Part shown: piece by piece, positions 33,337 to 43,722 of the stretch
Layout: the number at the start of each line of letters is the position of its first letter
Numbering within the stretch: position 1 is the stretch's first letter
DNA from: Hypsibius dujardini
Lineage: Eukaryota; Tardigrada; Eutardigrada; Parachela; Hypsibiidae
NCBI GenBank assembly: GCA_001579985.1
Contig: LRSR01013249.1
Span: 1-43,722, forward strand
Direction of reading: 5' to 3'
DNA length: 43,722 bases
Position numbers and translations under genes: made by a program
Notes under the pieces: model-generated
Seen by the model: only the letters and a program-made list of their open reading frames with translations
Databases searched by the model: none
Told to the model about the DNA's origin: nothing

Positions 33337-33565
33337 CTTAAGGGCAACCCGACGCTTTGTTTGTGTTGAAAATTCAAGGCAGGGTTGCCGAACGTGTTAT
33401 CAAGGAACAATTGTTTTTAGCTTCCATATGTTTTTCCACGACAGTAGTTTGGGTTTGGAAACATTACCATTTTTTTCTAAATATGACGTTATTAGGTATT
33501 CATATCCCATTTAGACATTCTTTTGAAAACTTTATTAGATGAATTTCGTCTGATTTGCTAATTTA
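33337..33565 (+). mobile_element. Four-copy dispersed repeat family, copy 4
   Basis: It starts CTTAAGGGCAACCCGACGCT and ends near AATTTCGTCTGATTTGCTAA. It is the best-preserved copy at both ends and the only one outside the cyclase introns. Confidence 0.75.
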
Positions 33566-34068
33566 TTATAGTCCTAAGTAATAGAGTCCCATGAGTCCCA
33601 TTAATGGGACTCTATAAGTGCTTTAATTTTTTTATTGGAGAAGCAGTTTTGGAATATATCTGAAAGATGGTATTGGGACACTTTCGACAAATCAATCTCA
33701 TCAGAATTTATCCTTTGACTAATTAAAAAAAGAATATAATCGCAAATATAGAAATGGAATGCACTATTGAACACGAAAAACCCTTTTGTCGATAAATGAT
33801 ATGCGCGCGTCTGTAGTTTTTTTTAAAGCCAGTCCAAACAATAATATCGAACCCGGTGTACCGTTTTTTATCTGACATCATAACTAATTTATCTGATTTC
33901 TCTGTCGTAAACGTGCTGGACGCTGCAATATTTTTTGCGGCTAATATTTTTTGATACGCACAAAAGTTTTGCGCGGCACGTAGAACTAATTTTTTTAAAA
34001 CTCGTTTTCAAGAAAATAGTTCTTTTTCGTGTTGCGCCACAAGTGAATGCCGTATCCTCTAGTGGCAC

Positions 34069-36828
34069 TCACAAATTGTGGATTCCCTCGGGCATCATAT
34101 GGCTGGAGATGTTGCCTGTGACGTCATTCAGGCAGGACTCGTGAAGCTTATCCACTTTCCCGTCGAGTCCGAGATCGAGCTGCAGCTGGAAGAGCAGCAG
34201 TTGATAGGTCACATAAGTGCCCAACATCTGTGAAAGAAGTAAAGCGGGTATTATTTTCACATTTTTGTCGTTGAAATATCTGTCGTTAAAATGTATAATT
34301 AAACACTCAGGGATACGCAATTAAAGGGAGTGATATCATACTAAAAGCAAAGCTTCATAATTTATCGGCAGCAACCGCCACGCCGTAAATCCAATGGGGT
34401 TTGTGGTGAGTCGGTTGAGAAAAGTCTGCAGTTGCAGGGCTTCCGGAATGCTCATGCGAGATTGATCGAGCTGGTAGAGACGATGTAACGGACCATGTGC
34501 CTACAAAACGCAGGGTACTGTAGTTCCCGAGCAAGAGTGACGTGGTAGTAGTAGATTTGATAGCACGTGAAACTCCAAAAAGCCCGAAAAAAATCCCCAA
34601 ATTAGCTTAGCTTTGAAATAACACCGAATTATGCTAAACAGCTACTCAAAAAATTCAAAATAAAAACATTTATAATGCTTTAAGCCTAGTACCAGTATAA
34701 TTACGACGTAATATATTAACTAAAAATTAAAAAAAAACAAGAGTTTTCACATGATGTATTTATATAGCATAACACCAAAAACATTACGATTAGGATCGAA
34801 GTGAAAATATGCGTGGTCAGAACAAAAATATTGAAATGCTCTGAACGCAAAAAAATGCAGTAAAGCGATTCTCACGTGACGAGCCTCAAGTGGTTGGTCA
34901 CATATAATTATTGGCCACATGGGAGTACCTTCCATATGAGAGTACCTGACAACCACTTACCGCTTCATTCACCAGCGCGCCTCTATACAGAATGACCAGC
35001 AATTGCAAGAAGTACGTCAACATCCAGTAGGTCTGTGTGAGGTCGGTAATGACCGTCCAGGCCGTCGCGTTCCCGGCCAACAGGAAGATTTGACAGAGGA
35101 TCTGTACCACGTTGCAGCCGAGTGTCAGCGCGATCCACGGGCAAAACACCTCGTCAGCCAAATCAACCAAAACACACAGGGAATTGTGTCGGATCCGGAA
35201 CCACTCGAGACTCTTGACGGCCATCACTCCATCCTCCTTGATGCAGTGGTGCATGTCGTTTTGAATATGGTGGAAATCGATCGTCAATGTCACGGCGATG
35301 AGGGTGAAGAAGTAGGCCTGCACGACATAGATGAAAGCGGTTAACAGATCGCTCACCAAATTCAGGAAGATAATTTCTGCGTCGTCTCATGCTGCACCCT
35401 CCATCAGCGATCCTCTTAACATGGCGTAATCTGGGCCTGAAAAACATTGAGAGCGTGATTATTACTTTAATAATATTGAAAAGATTTTCTACGTCGTCTT
35501 ATAGATTCAGTTTTACAATGATGTTTGAAACTTTTCATATTCTATTTGAAAATTAATCATTGTAGAATAAATTATGTCCTGAGTTTTAATTTTTGTTTCT
35601 CAAACGTTCAAATTTTAGTTTTATTGGTAGCACTACCTCAAACAAACAAATTCATTTAAGGGCTCCTTTCTTTATGCCAATTTAATACTTGCGGCAACTC
35701 TTAAAAATTAGCAAGGCACCAAATTTGTTGTAATAACACAAGCTATCAGTCAGACTCATATGTAGGGGGCGGGGGGATGTTGTGGCATGCAATCATATTA
35801 TTAAAATACTCCTAAATAATACGATAAAATCGTGCTGTATAATAATCTGAATAATAACATGTATTTGTGAGCCTATAACGAAATAAACTTTGACAATTTA
35901 ATAGATACTATATAATTATTATATTAGTCTTATATAATTTTAAATTTACCCCATAAAAATTGTTAGATATTTGTTTAAGTGCCTCTAACGTTAATTCTCA
36001 GACAGTTATATTTTTAACCTCATACAAATATACCTTAAATAGTATTTTTAATTTTTTGTTTATATACCTCTAACGTTGACTTGCAGACAGTTTGCTCAAC
36101 AACTACTAACCTGAGATAATTATGGGAAAATCCGCAGACATCCACTGCAGCACGCAGTGAAGGATCGCCAGGAAACTGACCAAATTCCGACGCCAGCGAA
36201 AGTCACTGCCGAAATTCGGGGAGTCGCACTCCTTCATCGCACACGAATAACGCAGCGTCTCCCACTTCATAAACAGCTCCGGCAGTTTCCTAGAACCCAG
36301 ACAAGCTCGCAGGAAAATCATCTGCGTGATGTTGATCTGCAGGACCCAACAGAGATAGCCGCAATGGCTGACGATGACGGACAAATTACTCTGCGTGAAG
36401 GCGATCCCCGACAATCCAAACACCATGGAGTAGATAAATTTCCCCGCCCAAGCCAGCCCGAATCCGAGAACAATGAAGGAGTACCACATCGAGGCGCGTT
36501 CAAATTTCTCCCATTTTTGAAAACTGCCCACTTGACTGTCGGTTAAGGTTGTAGCTGTGACGTCATGGATTTTATTGCCGGCCAAGGAAGAGGGTTGGAT
36601 GAAAAAGAGCCCGCCGAGACGCATGAGGATGAGGAAGGGTCGACAGAGTTTGTACAAGGACGTAGACCACACATCGTAGACGTAGTTCCCGGTGGGAACG
36701 AAGGGGCTGCTGCTGTTGCCGGTGGGGGACGCGACCGAGTACTCGGAGGTCGCCGGCAGCGTCACCACGGACTGGCGGACTTTGTTCTTAGAGGTCGTGG
36801 CCACGTCTTCACGAGCCATGGCAGACAA
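34069..36828 (-). CDS. Gustatory-receptor-like 7TM protein GR-B, 4 exons, disputed TGA
   Basis: Exons in coding order are 36828-36111, 35436-34961, 34500-34342 and 34227-34069. Exon 1 carries SLYKLCRPFLILMRLGGLFF and TM1-3; exon 2 carries TM4-6; exon 4 starts in TM7 with TYVTYQLLLFQL, the T-Y-x5-Q hallmark of arthropod gustatory receptors, which act as ligand-gated cation channels. With the acceptor at 35437-35438 the alignment to GR-C is unbroken in length, but a TGA falls at 35387-35389 in extracellular loop 2. An acceptor AG at 35377-35378 keeps the phase, removes the stop and gives 483 aa with about 20 residues less in that loop. So it is either a pseudogene with one lesion or a receptor with a shortened loop. 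The last residues after TM7 differ from GR-C and GR-D. Confidence 0.65.
35450..36110. repeat. GR-B intron 1 with an 86-bp spaced repeat
   Basis: The intron (35437-36110) is AT-rich. CCTCTAACGTTAA..CAGACAGTT occurs at about 35981 and again at about 36067, the second close to the exon 1 donor. Part of it aligns with sequence next to GR-A. Confidence 0.6.
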
Positions 36829-37624
36829 AATGGGGAAGAGTTCGCAGAGGATTCCGCGGACAATTTGTGGCGAGTTTCGAACAGGATGGCACAGAGATAT
36901 TGAAATATGCGTAGCCTTTTAGACATGCCCGGATCGATACACATGAATGCTCGTGTATACCGCGCTCGCTACACCGTCATAATAAAACGGTGATGTGAAT
37001 TTCGACCTTTGCATCAGCTATATTCGGTTTTTGATCGATTTCAAGGGTTTTGTCTACTTTGTTGTAGGTTGTGGACACTAATTCAGGGGGACAGACAGGG
37101 GCAGGGGAGATGGCATTGTTGATAGATGCTGTAAAGATCAGCAGCAATGCGCTCTATAGTAGTATAAAAATGTACTCAATAAACCAATTTGTTCTTGAGT
37201 CAACAAAATTGTGCCCGGGAAGTGTAAGGACTCTGCTAGACTTATCTGGTACTCCGGTGGGGGTGGGAGGGAGGAGGGGTTGCTGAATATTTACCCGAGG
37301 CTTAGTGGGTGGTACGGATGTGGGAATTTTCAACCCTAGTTTTGAGCGCCACAAGGAATGTACCGTAAAGCCACTCTTTTCTGGGTGACCTATTCGTACT
37401 CGTACCTTGTTGTGTACAGCCAAAATTCAGGGACCCCTGGCGCTGGATTCCATCCTTGCGTCCTTGGTGTGAAAGGACTAACACGGTCCGTCACTTCCGC
37501 TGCGAGTGAAACTACTTATATCGCCCACCAGTACATGAGTACAGTAGTGGTGTTTTAGTGGAAAGCAAGATTCATGGATCCAAATCTCAGATTAAGGCGT
37601 TGGTGCTTGCAGACCAGCTATGGA

Positions 37625-37760
37625 GCGGATAGATAGAACGAAGGGACGGAGGGACTGAGGCACGGATAGACGGAGGAACGGACAGACAGAGAGACAGACA
37701 GATGGAAGGACGGAGAGACGGAGAGACGGAGGGACGGAAGGACGGAAAGATGGACGGCCG
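37625..37760. repeat. GGAC/GGAGA purine-rich minisatellite
   Basis: Degenerate units of 7-8 bp (GACGGAGG, GACGGAAG, GAGACGGA) directly abut the half fold-back element, where the missing second arm would be expected. Confidence 0.85.
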
Positions 37761-37767
37761 AAAAAAT

Positions 37768-37985
37768 TCTGCTAATGTCAAGCGATTTCAAATCGAATTT
37801 GGAGTGGAAGAGTGTTAGAAATCTTGGAATCGAACGTTTTCAAAAAACGACGTTTGTGTGGGTTAGAGCGGTAAAAAAATTAAATTGAATTTTGCTAGAG
37901 TATGAATCAAACAATCAACGGTTGAATCGAATGGGAATACCGCGGAGCCATCGGCGTGTCCGCTACCGTTCGCTTCCCTTGTCAG
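37768..37985. mobile_element. Half copy of the fold-back element
   Basis: It matches the right arm of 17881-18610 from TGCTAATGTCAA to the terminal CGCTTCCCTTGTCAG. The other arm is absent and replaced by the minisatellite. Confidence 0.8.
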
Positions 37986-38486
37986 TTAAAATATAGCATG
38001 GGTGACATGGGTGAATCTCATGTAGCGGTTTTTTTATGATTAATTCAGGGTCACTGCAATGATTGAAATTATAGTCCTATATATGATTGAAATTATAGTC
38101 CTTGTACACTGCTTGCAAAGCCGAAGTCGGATCCCCCTGAGACCAGAAGAACCCGGTGGAGTTACCTGAATCGATTGAACGTCAGGAAGCCCCCTTGGGA
38201 CTGACTAGACCTTCACGGGGTACCTCTGCATATATTGGCCGGAATGGCTTGCACTGGGTCTGGTAACAAGATGACTCCCCTCCACTTCTGACCGGTAATG
38301 GTATCCTTCTTTTCTTATAACACCCATCCGTTTTGTTTTTTCCATGTCGCAAAGACTAGTTGACGGTTTGTGTCGGGAAAGGTTTTAAAAGCAATTGTCG
38401 CGTCGGGGGAAAGATACGACATTTTTATCAGTGCTTCTTTCCTTTACTGTATATTTATAATTTCAACAGACTGCCTCATCAAAGCG

Positions 38487-40960
38487 TTAATACGAAACCT
38501 GTGGGTTAGAAATTGAGGTATGGTTGAAGCCCGAGGCCAGGGCCTTGACGGTGTCGTTGTCGTTGGGTACCAGTTGGAATAGTAAAAGCTGGTACGTCAC
38601 GTAGGTCCCCAGCATCTGTAAATATGCCGCCTGTCTTGAGTTACGTTGAACAACAGGGCAATTACCGTATGCGGACTTCAAAAATTCCACGTACCACGAG
38701 TAAGGCTCCGTAGTTGATGGGAAGCATCCGCCAGGCGGTGAAGCCGATCGGAGTAGCGGTCAGGCGGTGCAGAAAAGTCTGTAGTTGCAAGGTTTCTGGA
38801 ACAGTCAGACTGGTTTGATCAATCTGGTAGAGTCGACGCAATGGACCATGAGCCTACATAACCCAGTACACATAAGTGATCGAAGTACACAAACCATTCG
38901 TGTATGTTGAACACAGGCGCGTTTCGATTGCCAGGGGGTGGCCGCCGTAGAAACTCCCCCGGGGACGCCCCTGAGGGTCCCGCTGAGTCTAAACCCTGGA
39001 ACTGCCTTTCAATCAAAATTCTATTTATAACAACAAATATATTTAGGGTCAAAGAAAATAATGATTAATAACTAAGGTATATTCATGTGATATAAATTTA
39101 TGCTAACAGTCATTCTATTTTATAAGTGTATTGCATTTAGTTTTTAATATTTACATTAACCTAAAAACACTTATTTGTTAAGAATAAAATTTAGAATCAA
39201 ATGATATTTTCAGGGGTCCAGACTCTCACTCGACCCTCAAAGACGCCCCCAGGGGAGTTCCTTGGGTTTTCACCCCTTGATAATCAGAACGTGCTTCAGA
39301 TATTCAAAATTACAGTGCGTGACCTCAAGGGATAAACATACCGCTTCGTTGACCAAGGAGCCACGGTATAGGATAACTGCCATTTGCAGGAAGTAAGTTA
39401 ACATCCAGTACGCTTGCGTCAAGTCCGTAACGATGGTCCACCTTCCGGTGTTAATTGCCAGCAAGAAGATGTGTGATAGTACTTGCATCACATTACAACC
39501 CAAGGTCAGTGCGATCCACGGAGAAAACACTTCGTCCGCCATGTCCACCAAAATACACAGCGAATTGTGTCGCTGACGAAACCACTCGAGGCTCTTGATT
39601 GTGACAACCCCATCATCCTTGATGCTGACCTGTTGGAAATATCGAAAACGTTGAATGAGTGGGCTAAAAACTAACATCCTTCCTTGTTTTCTAGTTCATT
39701 TTTTGTCACGCAGAAGTTTATTCAGGATTTGGCAAAAATAATAGTTTTGTTTTCTGCAGTGAACATTGAGGTAACGATTCGTGAAGAAGCTCAAATTTTA
39801 GCTTAGGAAAAACTAGCGGACGGGCATAAACAAATTATATTTTATAGTAAGGAATAAAATGATTGTCTTAATTTGTTACTGACTTGATATCTATAGTTAT
39901 GGTTTTGTTTCCTTAGAATTCAAGATTCTTAACTTTGAGAAGTACCGGTAGCTAAATTTAACAGAGTGCCACTTGTTTCCCACTCCCAATTTTATTGATA
40001 ATTTGGATTTACGGTTTTTCAGGCTTCCTAGTTTTCGTGAAAAGTCCAGCTATCCTTATTGCGAACCTCCAAATCACGTTGTAAATGATGAAAATCCATA
40101 GACAAGGTCACAGCGATTAGGGTGAAAAAATAAGCCGGTACGACGTAGACAAAAGCCGTGAGTATCCCGCTAATAAAGTTGAAGACGAAGATGTCAAGGC
40201 CATCCGGGTGAAAGCCCTCCATTAGCGCTGCTCGCAGATCTACATATTCCATGCCAGGAATGAGCAACGGAAAGTCTGCCGACATCCACTGCAAAACACA
40301 ATGTAAAACTGCCAAGAAACTAATTACATTTCTCCTCCAACGAAAGTCTTTTCCAAAACGGGGAGCGGAGCAGTTTTTCTCGTCCGGGCAAAAATACCGC
40401 AAACTCTCCCAACGCAAAAAAATTTTTGTCAGACTTGATGGACGCAGACAGGCGCGGATGAAAATAATCTGACCGAGAATCATCTGTAGAATCCAGCAGA
40501 GGCCGGAGGAATGGCTGACAATGAGGCCCAAGTTGGCTTGGCTTAGGGGTCCTACCAGGCTCGAGATACCGTAAACCATGGTAAAGACGAATTTTCCCCC
40601 GAAAGCTAATCCGACGCTCAGAACAATGAAAGAGTAGATGATGGAGCCTCGTTCAAAGCGTTCCCATTTAGTAGGGCTGGGCTTCGAGCTGGAGCTAAAA
40701 GTCGCCGATGAGACTTCATGGGTTTTAACGTCGAAATCGGGTCCGCCGTTAGGGTGGATGAAAAAGAGCCCTCCTATGCGCATAAGGATGAGGAAGGGCC
40801 GGCAGAGTTTGTACAACGAAGTTGACCACACATCGTGGACGTAATACGGGGAGATTTTATCCATGGTGCTGGGGTGGCTTGAGCTTTCGGACGGGGAGGA
40901 AACTCTCACAACCGAGTGCGATTCTTTGGCGTTACAAACGATTACATTTTTGCGCTCCAT
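38487..40960 (-). CDS. Gustatory-receptor-like 7TM protein GR-C, intact, 489 aa
   Basis: Exons in coding order are 40960-40067, 39629-39342, 38853-38695 and 38615-38487, all GT-AG and all in phase 0. Predicted TM helices lie near residues 105-130, 132-160, 210-236, 257-287, 332-358, 370-390 and 440-462. The loop between TM4 and TM5 is long and charged (HHLQRDLEVSIKDDG), as in the insect GR family. TM7 holds GTYVTYQLLLFQL. Exon 4 begins with an ATG codon that is internal, not a start. The N-terminus (about 40 residues, Ser-rich) is poorly conserved with GR-B, but from HDVWSTSLYKLCRPF onward the match is strong. A likely chemosensory ion channel at the plasma membrane; the ligand is unknown. 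Its neighbours GR-B and GR-D lie in tandem on the same strand, showing expansion by duplication. Confidence 0.82.
38925..39265. mobile_element. Inverted-repeat insertion in GR-C intron 2
   Basis: A C/G-rich segment at about 38958-39003 (ACTCCCCCGGGGACGCCCCT...GAGTCTAAACCCTGG, split here) recurs inverted at about 39217-39258, and the sequence between them is AT-rich. The intron 38854-39341 is otherwise short. It looks like a small insertion with imperfect terminal inverted repeats; no target duplication is evident. Confidence 0.5.
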
Positions 40961-41719
40961 GTTGTTTAAAGGGATAACTTTGTTGAAGCTTATTGAGCGG
41001 TCTCACGCGCAGGTTGGATACTCACGAATGCTGGCTGATATGTGGAACAGGGTGCCGGACTGTATAAATACTGTTAAAAGGGAACCGAACTTTTACTTCG
41101 ACACAGTGATATGAGACCTGAGAAAAACCGCCGATCTTGTGCTTCTGTTTTGACATTTTATTGACACTGTTTCTTCCCCGCAGACATGCTGCATGACATG
41201 GCAAGAGCTATTGGCCGATTGCTCTGACACGAAGCAGAATTGAAACGTTTTAGAACATCTCGCAGGAGAATTCGATCGACTATTAAGTACACAGACGGAA
41301 ATGCACGTCGTGTACATCCGTGACATATGGACTGACATGATGATAAATGAGAACCCCCATTGATGCCACTGGGAAATTCCAGACATACAAAACAGTACAA
41401 ATCCCGAGTCTCGGTCTAGAAAAAAAGAGAAAGACAGACTTTAGTCTCAAGCATGCACTAATCGTTCCCCACCACAGACAGGTCATGAAAATTTCGATTG
41501 TCTATGGCGATAAACTCCACCCCAGCTTCCGGATTCTTCTATGAAATTGTAAAGTAAAAATTCTTCCGTATTTACCTCGTTCCGCTCCAATTTGTATACT
41601 GTGTGTACCTTATCTCCGCTACTCGTTTAGGCATTTCGTCTCATTTTCACCAGTATAAGAAAGATTGGGGAAACCTATGAATCGCAATCCCAAAACGTTT
41701 GAACTGCCAGAACGATTTT
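40961..41719. other. Gene-free region between GR-C and GR-D
   Basis: I see no gene, repeat or clear signal. It should contain the GR-C promoter on the minus strand. Small open frames on both strands show no similarity to the receptors. Confidence 0.5.
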
Positions 41720-43722
41720 TCAAAAAGTATGGTAGGTATGGTTGAAGCCGGGGACAAAAACAGTATTGATGGGGTCCTTTCCGCCGCTGGGAACCAATTG
41801 GAATAACAGAAGCTGGTAGATCACATACGTACCCAACATCTGCAAATTGTAAAGCCCGCTTGAGTTCTTCCAGAACAGAATGCACAACCACACCTAAACT
41901 TCATCACGTACCACGAGTAGGGCACCGTAGTTGATTGGAAGCATCCGCCAGGCGGTGAAACCAATCGGAGTCGGGGTCAAACGGTGCAGAAACGTCTGCA
42001 ACTGTAACGACTCAGGAACCGTCAGACGAGATTGGTCAATTTGGTACAGTCGACGCAGCGGACCTTGAGCCTAGACTATCATGCATGTAAGAATTCCGAA
42101 AGCATGTATCACAGCATCACCTATAGTCTGCCCCATCCTCACTTGGGACGTTTTCATATGTGGAACGCAGAGTGGCTCTATTTTTTTTCTAAAGTAGTAC
42201 AATATTAAGGATGAGCTATTAGATTTATTTCATCGGCGACTAAATCAAAACTTTTTTTGGCGAACTTTCAAAGTTTGGATCGTCACTAATGCAGTAATAG
42301 TGTACTACTTTAAGAAAACAAAGCGAGGATACTAAGTTCCAGCTATGAAAAACGTTCCAAGTCAGGCATGTGTATCCTAATGGAAACTTGAGAACTTACC
42401 GCTTCGCTGACCATTGAGCCGCAGTAGAGGATCACTGCCATCTGCAGGAAGTATGTCAACATCCAGTACGCTTGCGTCAGGTCCGTAACAATGCTCCACC
42501 TTCCGGTGTTAATTGCCAGCAAGAAGATGTGTGATAGAACTTGTATTACATTACAACCCAAGGTCAGTGCGATCCACGGAGAAAACACTTCGTCCGCCAT
42601 GTCTACCAAAATACACAGCGAATTGTGCCGCTGGCGAAACCACTCGAGGCTCTTGATTGTGACGATCCCGTCATCCTTGATGCTGACCTGTTAGGAGGGA
42701 TAGCAAAAAATGAGAGGAAATAATCTTATTAATGTTACTTGATTGGTTTTTTAAGCATGCACTACCATTTCTGCTAAATTTTGTTTGCCTTGGTTTGGTT
42801 TGAATAAAGTAAACTTTCGTTTCTAATGCATTTATTTTGAAGATCTGCGCAACCTTCGGCACACACCAGGTCAACCTTTCTAACTCAGTATTTACTTGCA
42901 ATTCGTTAGTCGCGACAGTAGATACAGTCAACGACAAGATTGAGTACACTGGAATGTCCGGGGAATGGGTAAAAGGGGCGGGCCCCTTTTAATAAATTTA
43001 ATAATATAATAATTTATTTTTTTAATTGAATAATTTTACCATTCAATCAAGAAAATATGTATTTGTTAATGTTTTTGGGCGACTTTGAAAAATCTATATT
43101 TTTTTAGCTGAATACTGTCCACTGTCGGGTGAGACAAAAATCCGCCGACAAAAAATGTTTCTTTTACTGATCTGCGCCATACTTTGTAAAAGCATCAATC
43201 AATCAATCAATAGGTTTCAATAGTAGTCTGTTTTATTCACTTTTCAACAAAACATTGGGCACCTTTTTTTACCACTGGCCACGTGCTGGTCAGCCATGCG
43301 ACTCAGATAATTATTTTTGGAGACGATCACAGATGATCAACTTAAGGAGTAAGAAAATACATATTTTTAAAAATTTTTGCCAGCTCACAGCCTTCCGAGA
43401 CCTAAAGATATCTCACTCAAAAAAAAGAAAAAAAAGGCTAAGTTCGACAATTTCTGCCGGACGTTGGTCAAGCAACAAATGACAAAAACATAATTTCTGA
43501 ATTTCAGCTAACACACCAACTTTCAAATCAGTTAAGTTTGAAAAATCACCCCAACTACTTTTGTGTGAAAATTCGGAGGTCGCCGTGTCGCCATTTGACG
43601 ACTTTGGGCGTTAACTGGTTAAACCTAATCGGGAAAAAATTATTTACAATTAACCCACCTCGAAATCACGTTGTAAATGGAGGAAATCCATAGACAAAGT
43701 CACAGCAATTAGAGTGAAGAAG
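41720..43722 (-). CDS. Gustatory-receptor-like 7TM protein GR-D, partial (5' end outside window)
   Basis: Exons in coding order are beyond 43722 to 43659, 42687-42400, 42070-41912 and 41839-41720. The visible part starts at FFTLIAVTLSMDFLHLQRDFE (end of TM4), then VSIKDDGIVTIKSLEWF..., TM5, TM6, the LRRLYQIDQ segment and TM7 with TYVIYQLLLFQL. Exon lengths 288 and 159 and all intron positions equal those of GR-C, so the two are close tandem duplicates. No stop or frame break is seen in 208 codons. The C-terminal tail is 3 residues shorter than in GR-C. Its function is as proposed for GR-C. Confidence 0.8.
42688..43658. other. GR-D intron 1
   Basis: This 971-bp intron holds dispersed repeat copy 2 (43080-43485) and a short palindromic GGGGCGGGCCCC-like spot at about 42975. 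Its donor is GAG|GTGGGT and its acceptor CTAACAG|GTC. Confidence 0.7.
43080..43485. repeat. Dispersed repeat, copy 2
   Basis: It aligns in the same orientation with 15940-16362, including the CAATCAATCAATCAAT run (43196-43211), GCCAGCTCACAGCCT and GGTCAAGCAACAAATGA. Near 43612 GCGTTAACTGGTTAAACC is roughly the inverse of TTTAACCCGTTAAC at 15860 beside copy 1, which may mark element ends. Confidence 0.7.

Larger units (their letters stand above)
31773..34068. other. Gene-free region between cyclase and GR-B
   Basis: No gene is recognised. It holds a pure (GT)n microsatellite at about 33030-33066, dispersed repeat copy 4 (33337-33565) and a perfect 20-bp palindrome (33593-33612). The small open frames in it show no domain or splice context. 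Confidence 0.6.
36829..38486. other. Gene-free region between GR-B and GR-C
   Basis: No gene is recognised. It holds a GGAC/GGGA minisatellite (37625-37760), half of the fold-back element (37768-37985) and a short tandem duplication near 38060-38100 (ATGATTGAAATTATAGTCCT twice). GR-B transcription should start in its left part, but no clear promoter motif is visible. Confidence 0.6.

Noticed and set aside
35003-35344. 113-aa plus-strand frame, also present at 19506-19847
   Set aside because: It is antisense to conserved receptor exon 2. Its presence in both copies follows from the duplication.
36157-36903. Plus-strand frames opposite GR-B exon 1
   Set aside because: They are shadows of the receptor exon, whose minus-strand translation has clear TM helices and paralogues.
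38819-39052. 77-aa minus-strand frame in GR-C intron 2
   Set aside because: It spans the exon 3 acceptor and the inverted-repeat insertion and has no similarity to the other receptors.

Overview
The window is animal nuclear DNA. Its genes are split by many short introns with matching reading phases, there are no operons, and non-coding DNA is rich in repeats. A tandem set of seven-transmembrane gustatory-receptor-like genes, with the arthropod-type TM7 motif T-Y-x5-Q, points to a panarthropod. OFD1, an EFHC-type DM10 protein and a receptor guanylyl cyclase are also present. A tardigrade is my best guess, but the sequence alone does not prove it.

Layout. 1-2.1 kb is repeat-rich (TGTC/CAGA tetranucleotide tract, a 55-bp-arm hairpin, a small inverted-repeat element, an AT-rich duplicated block). 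A small single-TM protein may lie on the minus strand at 2.1-2.5 kb, divergent from OFD1 (plus, 3.24-7.77 kb, 5 exons, 804 aa model). An EFHC1/EFHC2 homologue follows (plus, 8.92-15.48 kb, 10 exons, 728 aa model). Both are cilium/centriole genes, and their introns carry the (TGTC)n tracts that are nearly absent from the rest of the window. A UDP-glycosyltransferase pseudogene lies at about 16.3-17.1 kb. A 730-bp fold-back element (17.88-18.61 kb) ends inside a dead gustatory receptor copy (GR-A, minus). A receptor guanylyl cyclase (plus, 20.75-31.22 kb, about 14 exons) occupies the middle, with several repeat families in its introns. The right third holds three more GR paralogues on the minus strand: GR-B (34.07-36.83 kb), GR-C (38.49-40.96 kb, intact 489 aa model) and GR-D (41.72 kb to beyond the right edge).

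Main points of interest. GR-A and GR-B are a segmental duplication flanking the cyclase and share one in-frame TGA; a downstream acceptor in the right phase would bypass it. Between GR-A/B and GR-C/D, two adjacent intron positions are exchanged. A tandem duplication in OFD1 copies the end of exon 1, and its three mismatches in a 28-bp stretch are all synonymous. Two introns appear to use GC donors. Several unnamed repeat families occur, including a 730-bp near-palindrome and a four-copy family of about 230 bp.

Limits. Domain names come from recognised motifs, not searches. Part of the cyclase ligand-binding domain could not be placed. UTRs and transcription starts cannot be read from sequence alone.
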